This document shows positions 1 to 7,967 of a DNA stretch of 22,550 nt, piece after piece. The stretch comes from JBLHLB01 sp047618505 (lineage in GTDB: Bacteria > Planctomycetota > UBA1135 > GCA-002686595). The notes beneath the pieces were generated by a model. That model did no database searches and was not told where the DNA came from. It saw only the letters and a list, made by a program, of their open reading frames with translations. Both the position numbers and the translations under genes were made by a program. How positions within the stretch are numbered: position 1 is the stretch's first letter; the number at the start of each line of letters is the position of its first letter. Where the stretch lies: NCBI GenBank assembly GCA_047618505.1, contig JBLHLB010000027.1:1-22550 (forward strand), written 5' to 3'.

Positions 1-101
1 ACGCCGGAGACGCGAGAGACTTCACCGCGCCAATTGGCCCGGGCCGCGGCGATTGCATGACCACGGCAGCGTTCGATGTCTAATAGGTTCGTTTGGCTCA
101 C
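1..101 (-). CDS. fliI: FliI flagellar export ATPase, N-terminal fragment
   Basis: Only the first 33 codons are in the window; the gene continues beyond base 1. A GTG at 101-99 overlaps the TGA of fliH (100-98) in a GTGA junction, so translation is probably coupled. The peptide begins MSQTNLLDIERC and reaches GEVSRVSG, which resembles the short N-terminal beta-barrel start of FliI ATPases (typically G-x-V-x-x-V-x-G). FliI is the F1-type ATPase that works with FliH at the base of the flagellar type III export gate. Its place directly after fliH is the usual order. No catalytic motif is visible in so short a piece, so the call rests on position and the N-terminal resemblance. Confidence 0.7.
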   Translation of the reverse strand, partial: MSQTNLLDIERCRGHAIAAARANWRGEVSRVSG

Positions 102-649
102 GGCGTCAACTCCTCGCGTAGGCGCAAGGAGAGCTCGCGCAGGGTTTCGTCCATTTCGCGCACCATCAGACCCACGGGGGTCTCGAGTTGCACGTCACCG
201 CGGCGCACGCCGGGATCGGATTCAACCGTTGTTCCGGAGCGGAATTCAACCTCCGCAAGACTGGCTGCATCCATGGGGTTGAGATGCACTACACAGGCGG
301 CGCGGCCAGCGCTGGCGGCGACGAGGGCGGAACGTACGATGGCTTCCACGTCGTGGTTGCCGAGGTTGACGTCGCGTAGCACCAATTCCTTTGCAACGAC
401 GAGCCCCAATTCAAGGGCCGCTTGCGCGGCCTCCGAGATTAGAGATTCCTGGCGTGCCTCAAGTGCCGCGGCGGCGGTAGCGAGCAAACTCGCGCCCTCT
501 CCAGCGGCTTGGGCATGACCCTGGATGCGTCCGCGAGCTTCGGCTCGGGCCAGCAATACCGTCAAGGGTTCGCGACCATCGAGGGGGAGCTCGACGGCGT
601 CCAGCACGGGGGCGTTGCCAATCCTGAGTGTTGTCGACCTAAGAGACAA
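98..649 (-). CDS. fliH: FliH, flagellar export ATPase stator/regulator
   Basis: About 183 residues. FliH dimers bind FliI, hold it at the export gate and regulate its ATPase activity. The centre is a long alanine-rich helical region (ARAEARGRIQGHAQAAGEG onward), followed by a C-terminal domain containing V-R-R-G-D-V-Q-L-E-T-P-V-G-L, which matches the FliH/V-ATPase E-subunit-like pattern. A longer frame opens at an ATG at 691, deep inside fliG. I prefer the TTG at 649-647 because AAGGAGAGG lies just upstream at good spacing and the protein then begins MSLRSTTLRIG. This start overlaps the fliG stop by 11 bases. It sits between fliG and fliI, the canonical order. The start is an inference; the family call is fairly secure. 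Confidence 0.85.
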   Translation of the reverse strand: MSLRSTTLRIGNAPVLDAVELPLDGREPLTVLLARAEARGRIQGHAQAAGEGASLLATAAAALEARQESLISEAAQAALELGLVVAKELVLRDVNLGNHDVEAIVRSALVAASAGRAACVVHLNPMDAASLAEVEFRSGTTVESDPGVRRGDVQLETPVGLMVREMDETLRELSLRLREELTP

Positions 650-1658
650 GTTCCTCTCCTTTACGTGAGGGGCTGAACTCGCCGGCCTCAATCATCGCCC
701 GGATGTTCTTCATGATCTCTTCGCGTGCACCGATGACTTCGCCAATGGGCAGAGCACCGGCGAGATCGCGTTCGTCGGCAACCATTGAGCGCACGCGCTC
801 ACTAAGGTTACCCAGGATGTTTTCTTCCACCTCAACAGAGGAGGCCTTGAGGGCGATGGAGAGAGTCTTCGTGTCCACGGTGCCAAGGATCTTCTGCATC
901 GAACGCTTGTCGATGGTTCCGATATCTTCCCAGGTGATCATCAGCTCGCGCAGCTCGTTGGCCATCTCGCTGTTCTCTTCACCCATGGCTTTGAGGACGC
1001 CCTGCTCCAGTTCCGGTGGTGCGTAGCTGAGCAGGTTGGCGACACTTTGGAGGCGTTGGGTCGGGTCCGGCACCGGCGCCGCTTCTCTGAGTTGCGTCAG
1101 GGATTCTTCAAGACTGAAGGCGACCGACTGTAGTGTCGAACTCGGGGGTGCTTCCAGGGTGGCGATTCGGCTCACGACATCGAGGGCGTCTTCCTCTTCC
1201 AACCAACACAGTATCTCGCCAGCAACAGCGGGGTCGATGTTGGCCAGAACGAGTGCCTTGGCGGCGGATGACTCATCCTTGAGGGAGCGGAAGATCAGGC
1301 CAGGGGCGAACTTCTCAACTGCGTGGAAGGGGTGCTCCAGCATGCGCTGGGCCTTGAGCTCTGCGAGGATCTCGTCGGCACGTTTGGCACCATGTGAGCG
1401 CGCGATCAAGTCACGCAGAGTGTCCTCGCCGCAAGCGCTCACCGTCTTGGGGCTATTGATGGCCTTGCCGACGTTGCTCCATAGTCCGTTCAGAGCGTTG
1501 GCCGAGCCAAGTTTGGGATCGAGTTCAACCATGGCCCTGGCGACATCGGGCACTACTGCGGGGTCGATGGTCTTGAGCACGCGAGCGGCTGCTTCGCGAT
1601 CCAGGCTGAGGAGGAAGGCAGCTACGCGGTGGTAGCCGGCTGATTCGGTGGAGGACAT
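639..1658 (-). CDS. fliG: FliG, flagellar motor switch protein
   Basis: 339 residues, the normal length for FliG. FliG forms the switch ring on the MS-ring and takes torque from the stator. The middle domain has the EHPQ-type motif as EHPF (LEHPFHAVEKF), followed by the usual 'alanine-leucine-acidic' helices. The C-terminal domain is clear: ITWEDIGTIDKRSMQKIL, then DTKTLSIALK and a torque helix SERVRSMVADERD. The conserved lysine of the 'IALK' segment and the charged torque-helix residues are present. The arginine that in enteric FliG follows in 'GPVR' appears to be replaced (GALPIGEV). The ATG at 1658-1656 shares one base with the fliF stop (TAATG), so the two are translationally coupled, as expected for partners made in equal numbers. 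Confidence 0.96.
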   Translation of the reverse strand: MSSTESAGYHRVAAFLLSLDREAAARVLKTIDPAVVPDVARAMVELDPKLGSANALNGLWSNVGKAINSPKTVSACGEDTLRDLIARSHGAKRADEILAELKAQRMLEHPFHAVEKFAPGLIFRSLKDESSAAKALVLANIDPAVAGEILCWLEEEDALDVVSRIATLEAPPSSTLQSVAFSLEESLTQLREAAPVPDPTQRLQSVANLLSYAPPELEQGVLKAMGEENSEMANELRELMITWEDIGTIDKRSMQKILGTVDTKTLSIALKASSVEVEENILGNLSERVRSMVADERDLAGALPIGEVIGAREEIMKNIRAMIEAGEFSPSRKGEELVS

Positions 1659-3268
1659 TAGGCTGCTGCTCCGGTTTCAACTTCTTCGCCACGGGCCCAG
1701 GACGAGAGGATCTCGCCGACCTTGTCGGGATCTGAATCGAGTAACTGCTCGATTTGCATGCGCGCTAGCATCTCTGGGTCGATATCCGGTTCTTGGGACA
1801 AGGGGACTTCCTTGACAGTTCCGTCGGAAGCGACGCGCTTGACCATCACTGGGGCGACGGCGGCCTTCGCGGCCTTGCTCGCGCTGCGCAAACTCTTCAG
1901 AAGGAAGAAGATGAAGATCACTGCGCAGAGGATTTCGATTCCGCGGGTAAGCAGCATCTCCATGATCGGGCTCGGGGCACCCACGGGTTCCTCGGCCACG
2001 GGGTCCGCGATGTCCTCCGTGGGGACTTCGGTCCGAACAAAAGAAAGCTGCTCTGCGGTAAGAGTGTCATTGCGCTCTTCGTTGAACTGAACTCCGGCGC
2101 TGACGAGAGATCTAAGTTTTTCCAACTGTTCCGCGGGAACAGATGCGTCAACGAAGAGAGCAATCGAGAGTCGCTTTAATTCGGGAGCGCTGCGCACGCT
2201 CTCGGTAACGGTCCGCGACGGTGCATACTGCGTGCGTGTTTCATTCGATGTTTCGAGCTGGGGCTCTTGACTTGCGTTACTCTCGGGAACTCCGGCGTTG
2301 TCCACGCCGAATCCATCACCAGAGGCCACGTTGGAGGAGATTCCGGCGATGCCGCCGGGGCCACTGCTTCCGATGACCGGACGACTACTGGTGACTGTGT
2401 CCTCGGAGAGTGGGGCGCCTTTCGCAGCGGTTTCCGAACGGGTCACGCTCTGGTCGAAGTCCCACTCGGACTGGATCATTACGTAGGCCATGTCCGGGCC
2501 GAGGGCGCGCGCAAGGGCCGCGTCGACTTCACCTGCAAGGCGCTGGTTGTAGTCCTGCTGGTACGCCAGTCGGTCTCCCAACTGAACGTCCGTCTCATTC
2601 TCTTCGGCGCCGTCGTAGAACGTCCCGGATTGGTCCGAAACGATGAGGTCACCGGGTTTGACGCCCAAGCCCCGCGAGACAAGGCGCGAGACAACACCGA
2701 ATTGAGCGCTCGTCATCGGCTGTGAACCGATGAGGCGCAGGGTGACCGATGCTGTGGTCGGGGCGGCGGGGCGTCCCAGGAGGGGGCGCGGATCACCGGG
2801 CGAGGTCGTTACCTTGGCGGACATGACGAAGTCGAGCGTTTCCAGGATGCCCTCGGCCTCCTGCCACTCGCGCTTGCGCACGGCCTGCCGACGTTCTTCG
2901 TTTCCGAGAAACAGGCTGCCGGCACCGGTGTCGGAAATGATGCCGCCGATGGGCTTGTCCAGAGCGCCCGACGAGTAGGCCGCAGCCATCGCGGCAGAAC
3001 GGTCACCGTTGTCAACGAAGACGACGAAGGGGCCAGGGGGTTGGCTGACCTCGAAGGAGATGCCTGCGTCTGCGAGGGCCTTGGAAACGCCTGACATCTC
3101 CGGGGCGGAGAGCTCGCTGAAGGCGGGCTGGAAATCGGCGTGGCTTGAGACGACGGCGGCAACGCCGATCATCGCAAGGACGGTGGCAGCCACGATCCCC
3201 GCAAGGGTCTTCGTGGCGCCGGTGGCCTGCTTTAGTTCGTGCAGGATTGTGCTGAGGAGATCACCCAT
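1658..3268 (-). CDS. fliF: FliF, flagellar MS-ring protein
   Basis: 536 residues, close to the family norm of 530-570. FliF builds the MS-ring in the inner membrane, the base on which the rod, switch and export gate assemble. A transmembrane helix lies at about residues 20-41. It is followed by the first ring-building motif (FSELSAPEMSGVSKALADAGI and PFVVFVDNGD) and then the second (SVTLRL, VVSRLVSRGLG). A Ser/Gly-rich low-complexity region follows, and the second transmembrane helix (ILCAVIFIFFLL) lies at about 444-458. The cytoplasmic tail MQIEQLLDSDPDKVGEIL is the FliG-binding segment. The start is an ATG 11 bases after fliE with only a weak ribosome-binding sequence. It is coupled to fliG downstream. 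Confidence 0.96.
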   Translation of the reverse strand: MGDLLSTILHELKQATGATKTLAGIVAATVLAMIGVAAVVSSHADFQPAFSELSAPEMSGVSKALADAGISFEVSQPPGPFVVFVDNGDRSAAMAAAYSSGALDKPIGGIISDTGAGSLFLGNEERRQAVRKREWQEAEGILETLDFVMSAKVTTSPGDPRPLLGRPAAPTTASVTLRLIGSQPMTSAQFGVVSRLVSRGLGVKPGDLIVSDQSGTFYDGAEENETDVQLGDRLAYQQDYNQRLAGEVDAALARALGPDMAYVMIQSEWDFDQSVTRSETAAKGAPLSEDTVTSSRPVIGSSGPGGIAGISSNVASGDGFGVDNAGVPESNASQEPQLETSNETRTQYAPSRTVTESVRSAPELKRLSIALFVDASVPAEQLEKLRSLVSAGVQFNEERNDTLTAEQLSFVRTEVPTEDIADPVAEEPVGAPSPIMEMLLTRGIEILCAVIFIFFLLKSLRSASKAAKAAVAPVMVKRVASDGTVKEVPLSQEPDIDPEMLARMQIEQLLDSDPDKVGEILSSWARGEEVETGAAA

Positions 3269-3279
3269 GACTTATAAAC

Positions 3280-3657
3280 TTAGACCTGCATCCGCATGAC
3301 TTCGCGGTAGGCGTCGAGGAGCTTGTTGCGGATCTGCATCGAGAACTTGAAGGTCAAGTCGGCAGATTTAAGGCGAGTGGCGACCTCGGTGAGGTCCTTG
3401 ACATCGCCCTTGGCGAGGTCGGCGGGGAGCGCTTCAGCTTGCTGAACTTCAGCGTTGATTTCAGCGATGCCATTCTTGATGGCATCGGCAAAGTTCGGTT
3501 GGGCGGGAGCCTGTGGTCCGGCCACAGCGGCACCCTGGGGTAGCGCTTCGGCGGCACGCGCTTGAACTTTTTCTGCAGCGCGAGCCTGGGACTTCATTGC
3601 CGCGAGGATTGCCTCACGGGCTAGCGGCGCGCTGCGTCCTCCGATGCGATCGACCAT
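3280..3657 (-). CDS. fliE: FliE, MS-ring/rod junction protein
   Basis: 125 residues. FliE is the small export substrate joining the MS-ring to the proximal rod. The N-terminal third is helical, followed by an Ala/Pro/Gln linker. The C-terminal half (DLTEVATRLKSADLTFKF, then QIRNKLLDAYREVMRMQV) is the typical FliE signature ending in 'Y-x-E-x-M-R-M-x-V'. It sits between flgC and fliF, its usual place. The ATG at 3657 follows a 34-base gap after flgC and has no convincing Shine-Dalgarno sequence. Confidence 0.95.
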   Translation of the reverse strand: MVDRIGGRSAPLAREAILAAMKSQARAAEKVQARAAEALPQGAAVAGPQAPAQPNFADAIKNGIAEINAEVQQAEALPADLAKGDVKDLTEVATRLKSADLTFKFSMQIRNKLLDAYREVMRMQV

Positions 3658-3691
3658 GGCGGTTATTAGCTACGAGCTAGGGGCGAGGCCC

Positions 3692-4129
3692 TTAGCGCGC
3701 AAGCTGCAGGGCCCTCTCCGCCATGCGTACGTAGCCTTCTTGGGCCGTCAAGTTCGCCTCGTAGGCGCGCATGGCGGTGACCATGTCGGTCATCTCCAGG
3801 ATCGCGTTCACGTTCGGAAGTAAGACGCGGCCGTTCTCGTCCGCGTGGGCGTGCGAGGGGTCGAGGATCTCCTCGAAGGGAGTGACCGTGTCCTCGAGGA
3901 TGCGGACAGCGCGGACACCGCGCGAGCGCGGCGCTTGCCCGAATTGACCAGCCTCCTCAAGGATGGGGGCGAACTCGACCATCTTGCGGCGATAGGGCTC
4001 CCCGCTCGCGGTGCGCGTCGTATTTACGTTGGCGATGTTCTCTGCGATCGTGTCGATGCGCACGCGCTCTGCCATCATCCCACTGGAGGAGATGCGCATA
4101 CCGCTGAACAGTTGGCTTATTCCACTCAT
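3692..4129 (-). CDS. flgC: FlgC, proximal rod protein
   Basis: 145 residues, typical length. FlgC forms part of the proximal rod that crosses the periplasm. The N-terminus has the rod/hook-family motif (IAENIANVNTTRT), then PYRRKMVEF. The C-terminus has the expected helical segment (AILEMTDMVTAMRAYEANLTAQ) ending AERALQLAR, which pairs with the N-terminal helix in rod-type proteins. It begins 10 bases after flgB and precedes fliE, the conserved flgB-flgC-fliE order. Confidence 0.96.
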   Translation of the reverse strand: MSGISQLFSGMRISSSGMMAERVRIDTIAENIANVNTTRTASGEPYRRKMVEFAPILEEAGQFGQAPRSRGVRAVRILEDTVTPFEEILDPSHAHADENGRVLLPNVNAILEMTDMVTAMRAYEANLTAQEGYVRMAERALQLAR

Positions 4130-4139
4130 TGAATTGCTC

Positions 4140-4496
4140 TTATTGACCGTTGATGGCTGTTTCTAGCAGACCGAATTGCGATTGGAGAATTGTCATGTAG
4201 GTTTCCATGAGGAGTCTGTTCTCGCGCATCGTGTTCATCTCTAGTTCGAGGGTGACGTTGTTTCCGTCCGCGCGTGCGGGCGAGATCAAGTCTTCTTCGA
4301 TGGTGGGTTCGATACGGGCGGTTTGTCCCGACCCGCGTTGCATGGCGTTCTGCAGCTCTCCCTCGAACTTGACCACCTGACGCCGATAGCCCGGCGTGTT
4401 CAGGTTGGCCATGTTCGCACTGGTCACCTTCGATCGCAGCCCGGCGGCTGTGATCAGTCGTGTCAGAAGTTGGGAGTTGTTGGCTACGGCGCTCAT
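4140..4496 (-). CDS. flgB: FlgB, proximal rod protein
   Basis: 118 residues, in the range for FlgB. It is a proximal rod subunit exported by the flagellar type III system. The rod-family signature is present as SANMANLNTPGYRRQ near residues 28-42, and the C-terminal helix (NRLLMETYMTILQSQFGLLETAINGQ) is of the expected type. The ATG at 4496 is 24 bases after the response-regulator stop and lacks a strong ribosome-binding site. The lack of room for a separate promoter suggests that the regulator genes and the structural genes share a transcript. Confidence 0.95.
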   Translation of the reverse strand: MSAVANNSQLLTRLITAAGLRSKVTSANMANLNTPGYRRQVVKFEGELQNAMQRGSGQTARIEPTIEEDLISPARADGNNVTLELEMNTMRENRLLMETYMTILQSQFGLLETAINGQ

Positions 4497-4520
4497 GGGA
4501 GAGTTCTCGTTAGGAAGGGC

Positions 4521-5930
4521 TCAGGCCACGAGGCCCAGCTCGCGCCAAAGCCTCATCTTGTTGCTGAGCGTGCGGGCGGTGACACCGAGACGGCGAGCCG
4601 CTTCGGTCTTGTTGCCGCGGGTAGATTCCAGGGTGCACAGGATCGCTTCGCGCTCGATGTCCGCAATCTGGCGGTTGGCCAGTTGAGAAGCTGCGCTGAT
4701 CGGCCCGATGTACTGACCCTTTTCGGTGACGAGGGTGAACTTGGGCTTGTGGCCCGTGACGGGGATCGGATCGAACTGCAGGTGCTCGGCGCGGATCGGT
4801 CCGTCGTCGACGAGGACGACAGCACGGTGCACAGCGTTCTCCAGTTCACGCACGTTGCCGGGCCAGTGCCAAGCTAGGAGACGCTCTTCTGCACTGGGCG
4901 CGATGTCCGGTGCCGGGCGACCGTTCTGAGTGGCGTAGTGTTGGGCGAAGTGCTGCGCCAGGGGCACGATGTCTTCGCTGCGATCACACAATCCGCTCAT
5001 CTGGATGGGCAGGACGTGTAGACGATAGTAGAGGTCCTCGCGGAAGTTGCCCTGGGCAACTTCTTGGGGCAGGACGCGGTTGGTTGTGGCGATGATGCGC
5101 ACGTCAACCTTGAGCGTCGTGGTGCCACCGACGCGCTCGAATTCCTCCTCTTCGAGCACTCGCAGCAGCTTGGTTTGCAAGCTAGGCGAGATTTCCCCGA
5201 TCTCGTCCAGTAGCAGGGTTCCGCCGTCGGCCAACTCGAAGCGACCTTCGTGGCGCTTGTGCGCACCGGTGAAGGCACCCTTCTCATGACCGAAGAGTTC
5301 GGACTCGAGCAGTTGCTCGGAGAGGGCCGCGCAGTTGACGCGGATGAACGGTTTGTTGCGGCGCGGGCTGGCGTTGTGAATGAAATTCGCAACGCGCTCC
5401 TTGCCGGTGCCACTCTCGCCGGTGATGAGCACGGTTCCTTTGGAACCGGCCACACGCTCGGCGGTTTTGAGCAGGTCTTTCATGGCCCGTGACTCGGCGA
5501 TGACGCGGTTCATCTCCGGGGGGCAGACCTGTTGGCGTAGGTACTCGTTTTCGCGTTCGAGTCGGCGGCTACGATCGATGCGCCGGATGACCAGCTCGAT
5601 CGTTTCTGGGGTGCAGGGCTTCATGATGAAGTCTAGTGCACCCAGTCGCATGGCTTCCACGGCAGTTTCTACCGTGCCATGGGCGGTTACGAGAACAACC
5701 GGGACTTCGGGGTAGTCCTTGGTGATATTTCCGACTAGCTCGACACCGTTCATGCCGGGCATGCGCATGTCAGTTAGAACTAGGTCAATTGCACCACGGC
5801 GCAGGCGTTCCAGGGCCTCGTGTCCGCTGTTGGCGGACTCGGCCTGGAAACCAAAGGAGCGCACGGCTTCGGTGAGGAACTCGCGGGAAAGGGAATCGTC
5901 GTCGACGACTAATACTCGTTGAATGGACAT
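4521..5930 (-). CDS. NtrC-type sigma-54 response regulator, FlrC/FlgR-like
   Basis: 469 residues from the ATG at 5930; the open frame runs further upstream but that part overlaps the kinase gene and is not protein-like. Domains in order: receiver (residues about 4-118) with acidic pocket DD at 10-11, phospho-acceptor D54 in LTDMRMPG and K104; AAA+ with Walker A GESGTGKE at 171-178, the sigma-54 contact loop GAFTGA at 218-223, and Walker B LLLDE ending at 243; Fis-type helix-turn-helix at about 424-460 (GNKTEAARRLGV, ARTLSNKMR). All key residues are intact, so it should be a phosphorylation-controlled activator of sigma-54 promoters. Its place between a soluble kinase and flgB fits FlrC of Vibrio or FlgR of Campylobacter, which switch on middle flagellar genes. 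Which name fits best cannot be decided here. Confidence 0.93.
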   Translation of the reverse strand: MSIQRVLVVDDDSLSREFLTEAVRSFGFQAESANSGHEALERLRRGAIDLVLTDMRMPGMNGVELVGNITKDYPEVPVVLVTAHGTVETAVEAMRLGALDFIMKPCTPETIELVIRRIDRSRRLERENEYLRQQVCPPEMNRVIAESRAMKDLLKTAERVAGSKGTVLITGESGTGKERVANFIHNASPRRNKPFIRVNCAALSEQLLESELFGHEKGAFTGAHKRHEGRFELADGGTLLLDEIGEISPSLQTKLLRVLEEEEFERVGGTTTLKVDVRIIATTNRVLPQEVAQGNFREDLYYRLHVLPIQMSGLCDRSEDIVPLAQHFAQHYATQNGRPAPDIAPSAEERLLAWHWPGNVRELENAVHRAVVLVDDGPIRAEHLQFDPIPVTGHKPKFTLVTEKGQYIGPISAASQLANRQIADIEREAILCTLESTRGNKTEAARRLGVTARTLSNKMRLWRELGLVA

Positions 5931-5952
5931 AACGGCTAGGATGCCAGTGGAG

Positions 5953-7137
5953 TCAGCTGTTCCGACCCGAGGGAGATACGGAGCGGAAGGGAATGCGGAA
6001 GCCGATGTCGGCTCCACCCAAGTGTGAGGGGTCCGGGGAAATCTCGACCGTGCCGCCGTGTAGGCGAACGATGGTCGAGACCAGTGCGAGCCCGAGGCCA
6101 GTGCCCTCGGCTCGGGTGGTAAAGAAGGGGTCCAAGATGCGGCGGCGCAGTTCCGGTGCAACACCGCTGCCGGCATCCGCTACGCGGATACAGACTTGGT
6201 CGTTTTCGAGCGTGATCGCAGCGTGTACTCGCGCGTGCTCGGGCTGTATGTCGACAGCGTTGGCTAGCAAATTGCGTACTGCCTGGCGAAGTTTGATGTG
6301 ATCGCCAATCAGGGTCGGGCAATTGATCTCGACGCTGCTCTCGATGCTCTTCGTGCTGTCACGGAAGGCAAGGGCAGCCGCTGCATTGAACAATTCCCGG
6401 GGGTCGATCTCCTCAAGACGTAGGCGCTCGGGGCTACCGAAGGAAAGCAGGTTTTCGATGATCGCGTCGACCTCTTCGACGCCGGCGACGATCAGGGAGG
6501 ACCAACGTCCGCATTGTTCGGGCATGTCGTCGCGGCGACGCATCAGTGAAGCGAAGCCCTTGACGGCATTGAGGGGATTGCGAATCTCGTGGGCGATGCC
6601 CGCGGCCATCGTTCCCAGGGCGGCCATCTTGTCTGAGGCGTGCAACCTCTCCCGCAGGGCGGTCTGTTCGGTTTGGTCGTCGATGATTTCAACGCTGCCG
6701 TTGTGCGTGCCGTCCGTGAGTCGCACGTCGGCTCGGATAGCAGCCACGACAATGGCGTCGCCCTTGGCATTGGTGATCGATTGGGCTTCCCCGTTCGGTA
6801 TCAGATCGGGCACGTGCCCTTTGCTAAAGCCTTCCAGGTCAGCACCCATAAGTTCCTGGGCGGCGCCGTTGATTCGAATGACTTGATCTTCCGCGTTGCG
6901 CACGACGACTCCGTTGGGAATCGAATCGAGGATCGCTTCGGTGTGACGCTTGATCACATCGAGTTCCAGGACGCGTTGGTTCAGCTCGGTGTTCGTGCGG
7001 GAGAGCTCGTCTTCCACACGTTCTGCACGGTTCTCCAGTTCCGTGTAGCTGGAGCGCAGGGTCTCAAGCAGCTCCGGCAAACTGGCCATGACCTCATGCA
7101 GGTCTGTGTTGGCTTCTAGCAGGGCTTCGGACTTCAT
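5953..7137 (-). CDS. Soluble PAS-domain histidine kinase, FlrB/FlgS-like
   Basis: 394 residues from the ATG at 7137, which overlaps the stop of the upstream TPR gene (ATGA) and has GGGGACCGGAA before it. An upstream in-frame start at 7176 would lie inside the TPR gene. Domains: an N-terminal coiled coil (about 15-65), a PAS domain (about 66-160: AILDSIPNGVVVRNAEDQVI), HisKA with phospho-acceptor H183 in GIAHEIRNPLNAVKGF, and HATPase_c with N box (RQAVRNLLANAVD), G1 (DAGSG) and G2 (GTGLGLALV). No signal peptide or membrane segment is visible, so it is cytoplasmic, as FlrB and FlgS are. It probably phosphorylates the response regulator encoded 22 bases downstream. What the PAS domain senses cannot be read from sequence. 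Confidence 0.93.
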   Translation of the reverse strand: MKSEALLEANTDLHEVMASLPELLETLRSSYTELENRAERVEDELSRTNTELNQRVLELDVIKRHTEAILDSIPNGVVVRNAEDQVIRINGAAQELMGADLEGFSKGHVPDLIPNGEAQSITNAKGDAIVVAAIRADVRLTDGTHNGSVEIIDDQTEQTALRERLHASDKMAALGTMAAGIAHEIRNPLNAVKGFASLMRRRDDMPEQCGRWSSLIVAGVEEVDAIIENLLSFGSPERLRLEEIDPRELFNAAAALAFRDSTKSIESSVEINCPTLIGDHIKLRQAVRNLLANAVDIQPEHARVHAAITLENDQVCIRVADAGSGVAPELRRRILDPFFTTRAEGTGLGLALVSTIVRLHGGTVEISPDPSHLGGADIGFRIPFRSVSPSGRNS

Positions 7138-7943
7138 TTCCGGTCCCCCATGCGCTCGAGGAAACCGCGCTTCCACTTCACGAAGTCGAGGTCCTGTTGG
7201 GCGCGTCCTGCCAAGGGTCCGTCGGGATCCATGGTCAGCACCTGGCGTAGGTCCTCTTCGGCTTGGTCAAGTTGGCCCAGGCGTTCGTTACAGCGGGCGC
7301 GCCAGAAGATGGCGTCGGCGCCCGAGGCGTTCTTGAGGAGGCTGGCACCCTCGGCAAAACGTCCGGCTCGGTAGCAGGCGCGCGCTTCTAGAAGAGGATT
7401 CGCGGAGTAGCCACCAGCCTCGCTGGTCGGCTGCGCGTTCGGATCGGGAGTAGTCTCAACTCCGTTGGTGCGGGCAGTAGCCCCTGCCCGCGCCCTGGAC
7501 AGGGCGTCGCGTGTGGCGTCGTCCATGCCCGTGGAGACAGGCGCTAGGTTTGTCGGCCCAGTACTGCTGCCGCTGTTCTGTCCTGAGTCGCCCGGCATCG
7601 GGGCGATCGGGTCCATGAGGGGCGTAACGCCGCTCGCTATGGCGTTCAGTTCCAGCTGATCGAGTTCCGTACGCAACAGACTGATCTCACTGCGTAAGGT
7701 CACAAGGCGGTCGTCCCTGCGGTGTGCGTCGAGGATCGGCGCTTCGGTCACCTGGACGACCAGTGCGCGCGCCCCATTGGGGTCTTCCTTGACGCGGCGT
7801 TCCACGCCGACGACCACGTCCAGCGCTCGACTCGTGGCCTGCAGGGCAGCCTCAAGCGTGTCGATCTCATCCGCGCCGAGGGCAACGGGGGCGATGGCGG
7901 CAGTGGCCAGGCCGGCGGTTAGGAGTGCGTGTAGTTTCATCAT
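7134..7943 (-). CDS. Exported TPR-repeat protein of unknown function
   Basis: 269 residues (two adjacent ATGs, 7943 and 7940). The N-terminus MMKLHALLTAGLATAAIAPVALGADE is a likely Sec signal peptide cleaved near ALG-AD. A helical/coiled region follows (TLEAALQATSRALDVV, LRSEISLLRTELDQLEL). Then comes a long Gly/Ser/Thr/Pro-rich linker, and a C-terminal TPR-like region (ARACYRAGRFAEGASLLKNA, FWRARCNERLGQLDQAEEDLRQVL, then DPDGPLAGRAQQDLDFVK). I do not recognise a named family. TPRs normally bind protein partners, so a periplasmic scaffold or chaperone role is an inference. It ends in an ATGA overlap with the histidine kinase gene and starts 24 bases after another exported TPR gene. Confidence 0.8.
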   Translation of the reverse strand: MMKLHALLTAGLATAAIAPVALGADEIDTLEAALQATSRALDVVVGVERRVKEDPNGARALVVQVTEAPILDAHRRDDRLVTLRSEISLLRTELDQLELNAIASGVTPLMDPIAPMPGDSGQNSGSSTGPTNLAPVSTGMDDATRDALSRARAGATARTNGVETTPDPNAQPTSEAGGYSANPLLEARACYRAGRFAEGASLLKNASGADAIFWRARCNERLGQLDQAEEDLRQVLTMDPDGPLAGRAQQDLDFVKWKRGFLERMGDRK

Positions 7944-7967
7944 CGAGCTGTTCCAGCGCGGGCGCGC

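Noticed and set aside
650..691. ATG at 691 as the fliH start
   Set aside because: It would overlap fliG by 53 bases, whereas a TTG at 649 has a strong ribosome-binding sequence and gives a normal protein.
5931..6176. Upstream extension of the response-regulator frame (82 residues)
   Set aside because: It lies inside the kinase gene, is rich in Pro/Ser/Arg as a shadow frame would be, and the true receiver start MSIQRVLVVDDD follows at 5930.
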